From Schistocephalus solidus (lineage: Eukaryota; Platyhelminthes; Cestoda; Diphyllobothriidea; Diphyllobothriidae): a DNA stretch of 64,000 nt. The stretch covers positions 1 to 64,000 of the forward strand of contig WEDG01000201.1 of assembly GCA_017591395.1 (NCBI GenBank), in the 5' to 3' direction. The notes beneath the pieces were generated by a model. That model saw nothing but the letters and a program-made list of their open reading frames with translations. It was not told where the DNA came from and ran no database searches. A program made the position numbers and the translations under genes. Of this stretch, positions 1-10,540 are shown in pieces (position 1 is the first letter of the stretch; each line of letters starts with the position of its first letter).

Positions 1-1030
1 CGAATTAACGCTCTCACTCCGGTAGATCGACCCTATGCCACTCGTAATTCCTCCATGATCATTTAACCACCCCTTAGCTCAACAACTAACCTGTCTCAGT
101 TTTTTGCCTCCAAATATGCTTTCATCTGGAATAATCTTCCACAGCAAAATTAGGTTGTCGTCAACATTAGCTATTTTCAAAACAAAGTTACGTAAACATT
201 TCACTTCGGAAGATATAAAGTCCTTATTGTCTGTTTCCTTCCCAAACTCGCAACTTTTGGATTTCGAAAAGGGTCCTCCTGGTATTTGAGGCAGCTCCCT
301 TGATATTATATTGGTCTCTTATTATATGTCCATCATCCTCTGCAGAGTCAATCTTTGCATTCACTTTTTCCCCCTCCTTTTTAACTAGCATCGTCCGCTT
401 TTTCAACCCAGACGATGGTCTCCAGGTTCAGTTGAGGATCAAGGCGGGTTCTGATGGTTTTGCCTCTTTGATTGGTGGACTATGCAGTCAACAAGGTCGC
501 ATCTCGATGATGATCTCATGACCTCTACTGTCCCCTCTTCGTTTTGACCCTGGTGTCCACGATGAGTTCGTCCTCTCTCACCTCCACTGGTGGTTACAAA
601 CAGTAGCTCTGACTGCTATATTTTCTCTCACACGACAAGGAGCGTTCGGATCCCTCATACGTTGTCAGCAACATCACAGCATTATCCCATTGCATCTAGC
701 TATTAATCTTTTAGTGAAGCAGTTTTTTTCTCCTATTTTTTTTAAATTGGCGGCTCGCTGAACTCCGCCTCCGATTTGACCGTTGGAGTTTTTTTTACTG
801 CTTCTTTTCTAGTTCACCGTTTATGTTAAAGATTGTTTACTATTGTTTTAAAAATGGCAAATCTTTCTGAATCGGATATGCCTACCATATAATTCATTTC
901 TGCTGTTAATATGGCTGCCCACATAGTGCAGCACTTATCCACTTTGTATTTATTTATACCGCGATACTAAGTTTGAATTGATGGGGCTCTCTGGACCTAA
1001 AATATACAATTGATTTATTTATTTATACAG
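1..1030 (+). mobile_element. CR1-A copy 1: end of ORF2 plus 3' UTR
   Basis: The window opens inside a non-LTR retrotransposon. Up to about 289 the frames, with one frameshift, encode the usual C-terminal tail of a CR1-like ORF2 (FIWNNLPQ, then a FKTKLRKHF-type segment ending GPPGI). Bases 290-1000 are a 3' UTR repeated at 8400-9045, 15151-15405 and, on the minus strand, 55285-55860. The copy ends in GGGGCTCTCTGGACC followed by an ATTT-rich tail near 1010-1030. A U-rich paired structure lies at 716-804. The element is coding-dead here; the 3' end looks complete, as expected after target-primed insertion. Confidence 0.8.
716..804 (+). other. ENE-like U-rich internal-loop structure (CR1-A 3' UTR)
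   Basis: GAAGCAGT at 716-723 pairs perfectly with ACTGCTTC at 797-804. Inside it, U-tracts at 724-729 and 789-796 face each other, and CTCC at 730-733 pairs with GGAG at 785-788. The apical part can form a further stem (AAATTGG against a CCGATTT segment). The layout matches ENE elements, whose U-rich internal loop clasps a poly(A) tract; that function is inferred. Confidence 0.5.
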
Positions 1031-1085
1031 GGCTCCGTAAATCCGTAGACATTTCCTTTTATCAAAAGGGTGATCAAACCAGCTT

Positions 1086-2065
1086 ATGCACCTTACTTTA
1101 TCATCCAGTACAGACAGAAGCCATAATTCTTTGGATACACAAGCATATGCGGCATCGTTGCTGGACGATACAAAAAACGGTGACGTTGATCAGCTCGTCG
1201 ATTTTGAAGGACCAAAGACGAAGGATTCGAAGTCGGAAAAGGCCAAGATGATTTTACAAAATATCAGTTTTAACTCAGAAAATAGCTCGTTCTTACTGAT
1301 AGATGCTCAGGTTGAATCCTCTGCTGTTGATACAGGAGCAAGTGCAGAAAAAATTTGCAAACATCCTTAAAGGGTTTCGCCATTAACTTTAGGAATCATT
1401 GCTCGTACTGACGCAAATAACATCGTCGACCAAAGTAGAATTCTTCCGAATTCTTATGTCCTATCAACAAATCAGAGCACCAAGTCACCAAACAGACATT
1501 TCGACCGAAAAGCAATCTAGTTATTAAAGGGGCTCCCGAGTCCACTTCTCTGTTTGCAAAGGAAATGATATAACATGACCTCAGTTTTTCCGAGCATACT
1601 CAAATTCAATTTTTCAAGATGGCGAAGTCGTTATCTTACACAAAGCATTCCATTAAGGGATAGCGGGTGTTTCACATGAGCTTTCATCACCAAGGCCTCT
1701 TAAAACCATTCTTGAAAATGATCTTCTGGCTTCACGCTTCCTTTAACGGAGAATGGCTCACAGGGATGTGTTTTTTCAGCTATATAATGAACCGACGGAA
1801 AGGCGCAAATGAGGAGGCTGAGAACAGAACTGAAAAGAAGAACAGAACAAGGGGAAGAATGGCTCCAAATAATGGATGTGGAAATAAAATTAAAGAAAAG
1901 GTTTTTCTTGTGGCATACACCGTACATCATAAAGGCAGGTCCTCACACAGATGGGGGACACTAAATACGAAGTACCAAACTGTACAGAGCTCGAATAATA
2001 AAATAAACGCTCTCAAAAACTCAGAGGATGACAACTCATCAGAGATCAGTTTTGACAGACTGTAG
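1086..2065 (+). pseudogene. CR1-C ORF1 relic (RNA-binding protein of retrotransposon)
   Basis: An open stretch of 94 codons (1086-1370) has no match I recognise. From about 1515 to 1950 broken frames carry the core of a flatworm CR1-type ORF1: NLVIKGAPES, then SSPRPLKTILENDLLASRF, a YNEPTERRKAQ block and ELKRRTEQGEEWL. The same core appears on the minus strand at 11300-11830 in CR1-J. ORF1 proteins bind element RNA. At least two frameshifts and several stops make it non-functional. The next ORF, an endonuclease, starts about 60 bases later on the same strand. Confidence 0.6.
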
Positions 2066-2120
2066 CATTTAAACGCACGAAACGAGCAGAAGTCTATATA
2101 GAGGAGTTACCCAGTCTTAA

Positions 2121-2730
2121 TTGAGATTTTTTGTATACAAATGCTCACAGTCTCCTTTCACAAGTAGCTGAACTCAAAGCACTAGTGTCAGTCCGAACCC
2201 CTAATGTCATTGCCATTACGGAAACGTAGCTCGAAGCTTAAATCACGGATGGTGAGGTATTGACAGATGGATACTAACTATTTCGATATGACCGAGAAAA
2301 TAGACAGGGAGGTGGAGTGGCCGTATACATTAGGACAGGTATATCAGCCGTCGAACGAGCGCACGTCATCTTCCTTGAATATTGATTTCTCTTGATAAAG
2401 ATTAAAAAAGATTGTTCACAAAACCTACAATTCTTGACGATCTACAGACCACCTACTATTCCAAGTGCAGCTGATGAGTCACTCCTCCATTTCCTCAAGG
2501 AAGTAGCAAGTCGCCATGAGGTGCTTATTGCTGGAGATTTCAATGCACCTACAGTAGACTGGGTAAATCTGACTGTTGATGGTGCACCAAATTCCCTTGG
2601 CCACAAGCTCATGGGTCTCACTCTCCAACGAGATTTAGAGAGAACCAGAGAGCAAATCGCCTCGACCAAGTATTTGCGAAGGAAATTTCTAACATTGATG
2701 AAATTTATTATTTGCACCCCTCGATAAGAG
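2121..2730 (+). pseudogene. CR1-C ORF2, AP-type endonuclease part
   Basis: Frames starting at about 2130 read like the N-terminus of an apurinic-type endonuclease: YTNAHSLLSQVAELKALV, VIAITET, and RQGGGVAVYIR. After a frameshift the segment 2392-2727 carries LTIYRPP and LIAGDFNAPTVDW, which contains the catalytic GDFN motif. This domain nicks target DNA for reverse transcription. It is followed by the RT domain and preceded by ORF1. Stops after VIAITET and near 2390 show it is a relic. Confidence 0.8.
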
Positions 2731-2934
2731 TGACCATAGTACGCTGATGTGGGATTACTCACTTTATTCTCAGCGCCAGAAGAGAACGGATGGCAAGCGA
2801 AATATATGAAAGGCTGATTTTTACGCGATGAAGAAAGAACTGATGTCCGTGCAGTGGGACTGTTTGCTCAAAGGGAAACCAGAGGATGACTGTCAATGGT
2901 TTAAGAAGGTTTCCCTCTATCTGATTAAACGCTT

Positions 2935-4622
2935 TTGTCCAGTGAAGGTGCAAAAAAGACTAGTCGCCCTGCCTGGTTAACAAGAGAACTAAAGAGGCAG
3001 TTAAAGAAGAAGAATAAAACATGGAAGGTACTCAGAGAAACAGGGTCAGCAGAGCATCTCAAGAAATTTCTTCACCACAGAAATGCCGTCAAAAAAATAT
3101 TCGTCAGGCAAGAGAGAGCTATGGATCAAGAATTATTCAACAGGCTGAACATAAACCCAAAATTTTATTCAATTATATCAATAGTCGATTAAAAAACAAG
3201 GACCCAGTCGCAGTACTTATGGATGGGAAAATGTGTTGAAATCGTTAAAAGTTGCGAGAAAGCCTAGCACTTTGGTCAGTTATTTGCCTTGGTATTCACT
3301 AAAGAACCGGAACTTCAGCTTGCTCACGACAACTGTGGTGTTATAGACGCCAGTCAAGTGCTTGAAAATATACACTTCCCGCAACCTCTCTTGGAACGAG
3401 AACTGCAAAATCTCAAAGAAGCCAAGTCATCTGGTCGGGACGATTAACCGGCAATGTTCTTGAAAGAACTGGCTGACGAACTTTCAAACCACTAGCGCAT
3501 ATATTCACTTCGTTCTTTGAATCTGTGAAACTGCCATCCGAATGGAAGGCAGCAACTATATAACCCAATATACGAGAGTGAGCCTAAATCTAATGTCAAA
3601 AATTATCGGCCTGTCAGCCTTACCTCCATTTGCTGTAAAATAATGGAGAAACCCAATTGCTCTCAGAGCTTCAGCATGGCTCCAGATAGAATCGTTCTTG
3701 TCTTTCCACTTTATTACTCTCAACAGAGCAGTGGAATCGCGTATTGGATGAAGTTGTTAGGTTTGACGTCATCAACGCTGATTTAAAGAAGGCGCTTGAC
3801 AGTGTCCCATACAAACGTCTCATCTATAAATTATCTGAAATTGGAATAAGAGGAATGCTGCTGACATGGATTGCAGATTTTCTTACAGCAAGATTTCAAA
3901 CTGTGTGCATCGATACCTCGAAACCAACACCTTCTCCGGTTCTACGTGGTGTCCCCCAAGGCTCCGTCTTAGGACCATTATTCTTATATGTCTTTATCAA
4001 AGATTGCGTTGAAGACCTGGGTTGCAGTGCCGTCATGTTTGCAGACGATGTTAAATTATGGAGGGTCATCGGATCTGATGCCGATAGGCACGCACTTCAA
4101 GAGAGTCTCAACCATCTAAGCAGCTGGTCTGCTCGTTGGCACTTAAATTTTAATGGTTGGAAGTGTGTGGTCCTAAGACGTCGTACCAGAAAGACCAGTA
4201 AGGATGATGATTCCTACTAATAACTTCTCAATGGGCTAACCCTTTCGATTGTTGAGGAACAGAAGGACTTCGGTGTTCTAATAAACTCCTCACTCAAACC
4301 ATCTTCACAGTGTGTAAAGGCAGTTAAACGCGTAACACAAGTTTTATTTGCGCTCAGACGTAGTTTGTGCAGATTGATAAGGAACTATTCCGGAAAACCT
4401 ACTGAGCATTTGTTCAATCTAACTTGGAATACGCCATCCAGGCCTGGCGTCCGTGATTTAAGAGGGATTATCTACAGCTCGAACGAGTTCAGGCGAGGGC
4501 TACCAAGATGGTCAAGAATCTTAGTCATGTGCCTTATGAAACAAGACTAGTTTAACTTGATTTGTTTCCTCTCAATTACAGGCAACAACGTTGTGACCTC
4601 ATCCAAACCTACTGGATTTGCA
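2935..4622 (+). pseudogene. CR1-C ORF2, reverse transcriptase part
   Basis: The segment starts with the linker typical of CR1 (PAWLTRELKRQLKKKNKTWK), then has fingers NYRPVSLTSICCKIME near 3600. A clean stretch at 3744-4220 holds the palm: NADLKKALDSVP with the first aspartate at 3780, GVPQGSVLGPLF near 3950, and FADD at 4038-4049. After further frameshifts come FGVLINSSLKPS and a YAIQAWR-like segment. The catalytic aspartates are present, but the ORF is broken many times. It is cut at about 4622 by CR1-D and resumes near 5084. Confidence 0.85.
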
Positions 4623-4909
4623 TTCAGAACAGTTTTCCAAGAATTCTGGGCACCGACACGGTAGAATCTGTTTTCCTGTCCGACGAAGTGCGCGGCATCT
4701 GAACCAGATCCCAGGTGTTACCTTGAAGGATACGGCACCTTCTCTGCAGCCTTCACCCGCTGACTTCTTCGGCAGACAGTGAGCAACCGTAAATGGATGC
4801 GTTCTTGCCTGGGGCAGAATCCCGGTTCCTAGCAAAGATAGAGAGACTGCATACAGACTGCAATTGTGTTAGCCCTTCCCTGATCTGAATTGCTATCATT
4901 CTTACAGGT

Positions 4910-4988
4910 GGCAGTTTTTTCTCCTGAATAACATAAAGATAGGAAAAACATTTATAATGATATATATTCAGGAGTTTTTTTCACTGCC
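4910..4988 (+). other. ENE-like U-rich internal-loop structure (CR1-D)
   Basis: GGCAGT at 4910-4915 pairs with ACTGCC at 4983-4988. U-tracts at 4916-4920 and 4975-4981 face each other. CTCCTGAATA at 4921-4930 pairs perfectly over ten base pairs with TATTCAGGAG at 4965-4974. This is the clearest example in the window. The stems differ in sequence from those of CR1-A, while the U-tract, CUCC and GGAG positions are the same. Confidence 0.6.
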
Positions 4989-5018
4989 AGCCTCTACCAA
5001 CTGAATATTTCATCTGAC

Positions 5019-5038
5019 AATGCCTGTAAACTGGCATT
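5019..5038 (+). other. 3'-terminal hairpin of CR1-D
   Basis: AATGCC (5019-5024), loop TGTAAACT, GGCATT (5033-5038) form a six-pair hairpin directly before the tail. CR1-E ends in the same loop with a TTGCC/GGCAA stem. Such 3' hairpins are known to be recognised by RTs of CR1/L2-type elements; here that role is inferred. Confidence 0.55.
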
Positions 5039-5083
5039 AAATACAACTATTATTATTATTATTATTATTATCAGAGGCCGCAA

Positions 5084-5490
5084 GTGTGCCCGAGAATTTG
5101 CTGACTTATTCGAATTAACTGAGACGGAACATCTGCAGTCATCCATTTAAACTGCAGATGAAATTGATCCACACGCACGTTCGTTGGAACGCCCTTTCGC
5201 AGAGAGTCGTTGGTGCATGGAATGGACTCCCTGATGAGGTGGTACTTTGAGAAACTGTTGACATATTTAAATGAAAACTTGATACTCATTTGCTGAGAAA
5301 CTTTTGTACGCATACTGAAGCTTGTGTCAGTAGTGGCAGCTTATGCCTGGCCCGCACATATCGATGACCTTACGTTTCCTTTTGTCAGAGCTATTACTGT
5401 AAACGTTTATTCTTTTGTCACTTTTGAATGTGAATAGGGAGCTCAAGCGCAAAAGCCTTATTCCCTCAATAAACTGAATTAAAGTGACTT
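5084..5490 (+). pseudogene. CR1-C ORF2 C-terminus and 3' end
   Basis: Coding resumes with FADLFELTETEHL, then QRVVGAWNGLPDEVV, VDIFK and LDTHLLRNF. This is the standard CR1 ORF2 ending. The copy finishes with CCTCAATAAACTGAATTAAA near 5485, a tail style shared with CR1-G (CAATTTATTGAGGG on the opposite strand). The stop near 5250 and small indels show decay. Confidence 0.75.
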
Positions 5491-6509
5491 ATTGTTTCGT
5501 CAGGCGCACTATTGGCACTAACTTCGTCCTCTGCTGCGACTCCCGAAAGTCGTTTTCGGAAACTCAATTTACTTCAGAGCACTCTGAAGACTGACTCCAA
5601 CGGGCTTCATGACACAGTCTTTCGCCAGCGAAGTGGTTGGACGTCACCAATGAATGGAGAATTACTGACAAACTCGCCTCAAAGGCTAAGTCGGTCTTTG
5701 CTTCATGTTGACGTTCAATACTGAATTCGGTTGGGAAAGTGCTTTTTGTTGCCGTCAGTAAACAAAGGACCTGATAATTTAGACTGCTTGCTTAAAAGTA
5801 AAGCAGTTTCATAGACATCTTGGTGGCATGGAAAATGCAAATGTCTACAATCCTATTACACGGAATAAAAGTTCGCAAGCGACACTGGGATTTGAGCCTC
5901 TTACCTCTTGATTATTACTTGACGCTCTTATCCGCTCGGCCAGGATCAGACAGCTGGCAGACAAAAAATTGTAAATACTCTAAAAGTAATGATCTTTTCA
6001 CCTCTTTTTATGCCTTTTTCGATTTCCCATGACAAAATCTTACAGGAACTACGCAAATCATTCTCAAGTGTTCGAGGAAAACCACCAAGCAGCAATACTG
6101 AAGAAAGCAGAGCGCTTTTGAAGCTGACCACAAGTAGGATAAGAAATGAAGGTTGTTGTGCTGTGATGTGTGCTAAGAACACACTTCCAGAGTTTTGAGG
6201 GCAGAAGGAGACCTCGATCTCCTAGCAAAGACAGTAGCACTGATTATAAAACATAGCAAAATTGAACCCCCAGAACATGGTACAAAATAGATGGAAAACA
6301 GCTAGGAGGACTGTAGATATTGCACGGAAACGGTAAAGGATGGAGCAGACAATATTATGCGATATGTATCACCAACATCGCAAAAAAGTGATAGCAGCAC
6401 GCCCAATAAATTTCCATTAGGCTACAATGACACATGTCATTGGATCCATCAAAAAAACGAGTGAAACTGTTCGCCACGGATGCGTGCAACTTATCTTCTC
6501 ACCGCGATG
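5491..6509. other. Unassigned sequence
   Basis: No retrotransposon motif, long ORF or RNA gene was recognised over this kilobase. Several ORFs of 60-78 codons occur in overlapping frames, with no family signature and no agreement between neighbouring frames. It may be unique sequence or old repeat. Confidence 0.4.
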
Positions 6510-8110
6510 ACCAAGATTATTCGTCTGAGGGGTGGGTAATTGAGACATCTTGGTTCGTGGGAGACACGATGAATGGAAACAAGAAAAAGAGGAAGGCTCC
6601 TTAATTTCTAAATTACGTTATCTCCCGGTTATCGAGGAAGCTGGTCGGTAAAAATGAGGGAAAATGGCTAATATAGTAAGTCTTTATATAAGTGTGCAGT
6701 CTTTACTTGAAAATGAAAGGAATTTTGGACAAATTTCACCGATTGGCTGTTATGTTCAAATATATTTATACCGTGGAGCAAATAAAAGAGAGCGTTCATA
6801 AATTGAGGATGCGACAGTAGGAATAATCCGTTAATAATTACTTATGTTGTGTATATGACTTACAGGGGGGAGGGGCAATATCCGAGGAAGATTTTAACTA
6901 TTGTTTAGGTGGAAAATTTAACACTGGCAAGCTTCCAGCCTCCAAACACATAAAAATTGTATGTTTCTTTGCTGCGATCCGTTTGAGTAGGAAGCAATTG
7001 AAAATATGGACTCCAAGAGGTAAATCAACCAATGGCTTTAGCCATTTGTCAATTTTCAAACGGCTGGACTCGTTAATTAAACCAAAGACTGGGCAGCAAT
7101 ATTCGAGACTGGGAAGGAAAAACATTCGATAACGTCACAAGTTAATTTCCGGAAGGTAGAAATTATAAGAAGCGAAGTCAAAAAACTGCGTACTTTGGTC
7201 TCAATTCTATCGTAATGAGCCTTTAGATCGAAATTATTGGAACATTTATGGCCCGTTTCCTTGATGGTGGGATATTCAGTCATAGTGTTTCCTTGATAAA
7301 TGCCTAACTTCAGTAGTCTTTCAGGCCCAAACACCGGTTACAAAACTTAGAAGGCGAGTATTACATTAGCCACGTGGAGCTCCACGTGGGGAGAGCAAGC
7401 AAGTCAACATGCGTGGGTTCTAAACATCATTGCACCGTTCGAGAGGTGAGATCTTTCACAAAAAAAGCTGAGTGTAATGGCCCATAAAATTTCGTTAATG
7501 TAAAGCAAAAACAACCCAGCAGGGGAGTTTGGAGGGTGTAACTTACAATAGGAGTCACAGTTGAAAATAAGCATCCCACTAGTAGCTTTTGTTTCCGATT
7601 AGGTAGGTATGACGTAATGAAATTAATAAGGGAGATACAAGGTCTTAGAGCTTTCATTTTAACAATGAGTCACCTATAAGGCACATTGTCAATGGTTTCA
7701 CTAAGATCTAAATAGATACCGGCCACAGGCAGATGATCATTGCGAAGAGAAGTTAATAGATTTAGATAAGGTATGGGGCATGCTTCAAAAGAGCGATCGG
7801 ATAAAGAGCTATGTAACGAAGAAATAAGACGTTAAATAGATTTGCAAATATCTGTACTTTTTGTTGCAAATAATTTTTAAAACAGTTAAGCAAGAGAAAG
7901 CAGTTTTTAAACACCACCGTAATTTAGAACATCAGAACAAGAGCCAGATTTAAAAACTAAAATAATAATTAAAGTTTTCCAATAGCCAGGAAAGAATCCC
8001 TTCTCAAGAAATACTGAGAAGAATTTAGCCAGCACAGGGGAATATCCCATAGTTTTTTAATGAGGGAGTTTGAGGTGTTTTCAATTCCAACTGAATGCAA
8101 ATTGAAAAGA
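6510..8110 (-). mobile_element. CR1-I copy 1 (RT palm to C-terminus)
   Basis: The minus strand holds the C-terminal half of a CR1-like ORF2. A palm/thumb segment at 7427-7657 reads FITSYLPNRKQKLLVG, and broken frames toward 6898 carry LEYCCPVFGLINESSRLKI. About 1.6 kb matches, in inverted orientation, the plus-strand copy at 46578-48080, by eye close to 88% over its best part. Another relative lies at 36425-37790. Many stops and frameshifts occur. Its upstream edge joins a Penelope tail at about 8110, exactly as in the copy at 46578. Confidence 0.7.
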
Positions 8111-8300
8111 AGTAGATGTGATCGCTGGGACAAGAGCTTTATTCGCCTGACATTTCGGGTTCCAACCCGAACCCAAATTCACAGACGATATCAGATACGG
8201 ATTATTCGTACACTTGGAGTTACAGTATTTATGGGATGCAGTCACTATGTTACTGCATATATATGGCAAGAAACGGCTCCCCCTTCATCAATAATGATTG
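8111..8300 (-). mobile_element. Penelope-like element 3' tail fragment
   Basis: This 190-bp block matches 46389-46577, the end of the Penelope-like element, including the CGAAATGTCAGGCGAATAAA stretch near its terminus. No coding potential remains. It abuts CR1-I at the same base as in the longer copy. Confidence 0.65.
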
Positions 8301-8302
8301 GA

Positions 8303-9045
8303 TACTAACCATCATCAGAATTCAATTCTGGATCCTCAGATGCTGAGGACTTAAGTTCATTGACGCATTTTCCATTGCCAACTCTTGACAAACTTGATAA
8401 TTTCCCCCGATTTTGCAACCCCGACGATGTTCTCCAGGTTCAATTGATGATCAAGGCGGGTTCTGATGGTTTTGCTTCTTTGATTGGTGGACTATGTAGT
8501 CGGCAAGGTTGCATCTCGATGATGATCTCATGAACTCTACTGTCCCCTTTTCGTTTTGACCCGGGTGTGCACGATGAGTTCGTCCTCTCTTACCTCCACT
8601 GGTGGTTACAAACAGTTGCTCTGACTGCTATATTATCTCTCACACGACAAGGAGCGTTCCGAACCCTCATACGTTGTTAGCAACATCACAGTACTATCCC
8701 ATTGCATCTAGCTGTTAATCGTTTTTAGTGAAGCAGTTTTTGTCTCCTAGTTTTTTTTTAAATTGGCGGCTCGCCGAACTCCGCCTCCAATTTAACCGTA
8801 GGAGTTTTTTTACTGCTTCTTTTCTAGTTCACCGTTAATGTTAAAGATTGTTGACTATTGTTTTGAAATTGGCAAATCGTTCTGAATCGGACATGCCTAC
8901 GATATTGTTCATTTCTCCTGTTAATATGGCTGCTCGCATAGTGCGTCAATTATCCACTTTGTATTTATTTATACCGCGATACTAAGTTTGAAATGACGGG
9001 GCTCTCTGGGCCCTAAATATACAATTTATTTATTATTTATTTATT
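8303..9045 (+). mobile_element. CR1-B / CR1-A 3' UTR composite
   Basis: Bases 8303-8380 match the CR1-B 3' UTR at 34737-34805 (shared AGAATT.AATTCTGGA). From about 8400 to 9045 the sequence is the CR1-A 3' UTR, ending GGGCTCTCTGGGCCC and an ATTT tail. No ORF2 remains. The join is either a 5'-truncated CR1-A inserted into CR1-B or a recombinant. The CR1-A part carries a well-preserved U-rich structure at 8730-8819. Confidence 0.7.
8730..8819 (+). other. ENE-like structure (CR1-A copy 2)
   Basis: GAAGCAGT (8730-8737) pairs with ACTGCTTC (8812-8819). The U-rich strands are 8738-8743 (one G) and 8805-8811. CTCCTA (8744-8749) pairs with TAGGAG (8799-8804). AAATTGG (8760-8766) pairs with CCAATTT (8787-8793) as an extra apical stem. 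Against copy 1 the upper stem gains two pairs. Confidence 0.55.
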
Positions 9046-9049
9046 TAGC

Positions 9050-10540
9050 ATTGAATTGGCGGATTTAGCTGCCTGGCAACATTGCGAAGAAGGCTTCAGG
9101 TTGTCTTTCATCCAAACTCCAAGATCCTTCTATGTGTGTGCTTCTCGGAGTGGCAAACCGTTCAAATAGTAGGGTCATATACCAATGACCTGATTTCGAT
9201 TTCACAGAGGTAGCAGGGCGCATTTGTTTAAGTTGAAGGACAAGAGCCATTTGCGTACCACTCGTCCAATCGACGAAAACTTTCTTGGAAATCGTCTCTA
9301 TCGGCAGCATTGTGTATAACTTTCCAGGTTTTTATATCGTCCGCAAACAAAGCAAAGTCACAGTTCAATTCCTGTACACAATCATTAATGAACAAGAGAA
9401 AAAAGAATCAGTCCAAGCACTGAACCTTGTGGGACTCCACTCTCGATGACTGTGCGCTTTGATCGCGATCCGCCTACACAGACCCCTTGGGAACGGCCAA
9501 CGAGAAAATTCTAAATCTACGTAAGAATTTTGCCACCAATACCAAACATTCTCAACTTTTAAAGGAGACGCTGGTGCGGAACACTATCCAAGGCCTTCTG
9601 GATATCAATGTTGGCCACATGCACAGTGTCTTTTGCGTCAAGTGCTTGTGTCCAGCTTTGCATCGTATAAAGTAATTTCGAAACACACGATCTTTTCCTA
9701 CGAAAGCCGTATTTTGCAGTTGATAAGAGGTTACGGGTTCTTAAATAATTCATCAATTCCTTTTTGACAACCTTCTCCATAACCATGCAACAGATTGGGG
9801 TCAATCTGATAGGCCTGTAGTTTGAAGCAAATGTACGACTACCACTTTTTTGAAGCGGTGTGATATAGGCTGTTTTCCAGTCGGTAGGAAGAATTCCCGT
9901 CTCAAACGATTTCTGGCACAGAAAGGATAGTGGTTTCGCCAGCTCTCGGGCAAGTTCGAGGAGAAGCGTTGCAGGAATCTCGTCGGGGACAAGGGATTTG
10001 CAGGCCTTCAGACTTTTTAGTTCTTCAAAAACCGCCTTTTCTCGAAAGAGCATATCCTGAATATTTGGTGCTCCCATAGTCTCGTAACTAGATGGAATAA
10101 AAACAAATTCTCTGGTGAAAAACAACTGAAAAACCTGGGAAAAGTGTCCAGCTTTGTTTTTATTTTCTGATATCCGGAAACTGTCATCATTTCTCATAAC
10201 AGGAATCGGGTTTCCTGTTACGTGTGCTTTTTCTTACATAGCTGTAGAGCAATTTGTGAATTTGAACTGCTCTCTGGAGCAAATCTCTCTCGTTATCCCG
10301 TCGGCTTTTGAAGATCAAGCTTTTAACCTTGTTCCTTTGAATTTTGTATTCTTGTAAGACAAAATTTTCATTGGGTCGGCAAAATTTCTTCCAAAGCCTT
10401 CTTTTCCTGTCAATCCCTCTTTTTAGATTCCTTGTTAACCACTGTGGCCTGTTTGATATCCTACGTTGTGATGGTGGACAGTGGCATTTTAGTAGATTCA
10501 ACAAAACACTCCTTAAATAAATTCCATTCCTCAGTGACAT
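9050..10540 (-). pseudogene. CR1-J ORF2, reverse transcriptase part
   Basis: On the minus strand, RPQWLTRNLKRGIDRKRRLW (linker) is followed by a 212-codon open stretch (10197-9559). It holds SNYRPIRLTPICCMVMEKV and a palm start IDIQKALDSVPHQRLL. Further down, in other frames, are GVPQGSVLG near 9425 and FADD at 9345-9334. The catalytic residues are readable, but at least three frame changes break the ORF. The 3' end is lost where the CR1-A tail lies (9045). The endonuclease and ORF1 follow upstream on the same strand. Confidence 0.85.

Larger units (their letters stand above)
4623..5083 (+). mobile_element. CR1-D copy 1, 5'-truncated insertion in CR1-C
   Basis: The CR1-C reading is interrupted by 460 bases that recur on the minus strand at 25013-25455. 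They encode the extreme end of another ORF2 (FPRILG..VESVFLSDEVRGI then stop), a 3' UTR, a U-rich paired element, a terminal hairpin and a TTA-repeat tail at 5047-5072. CR1-C coding resumes just after the tail. TCAGA occurs at both edges and may be part of a target duplication. This is a classic 5'-truncated nested insertion and is younger than CR1-C. Confidence 0.8.

Noticed and set aside
1667..2065. 132-codon intact gene
   Set aside because: The real homology (ORF1 core) runs through a different frame over most of this span; the open frame follows it only at its end.
4910..4988. Hairpins with U-runs read as transcription terminators
   Set aside because: The U-runs lie on both sides of the upper stem and face each other inside a closed lower stem, which terminators do not require. 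The pattern recurs in element 3' UTRs.
5041..5075. TTA repeat run as a microsatellite of its own
   Set aside because: It is the 3' tail of CR1-D; the second copy has the same tail at the same place.
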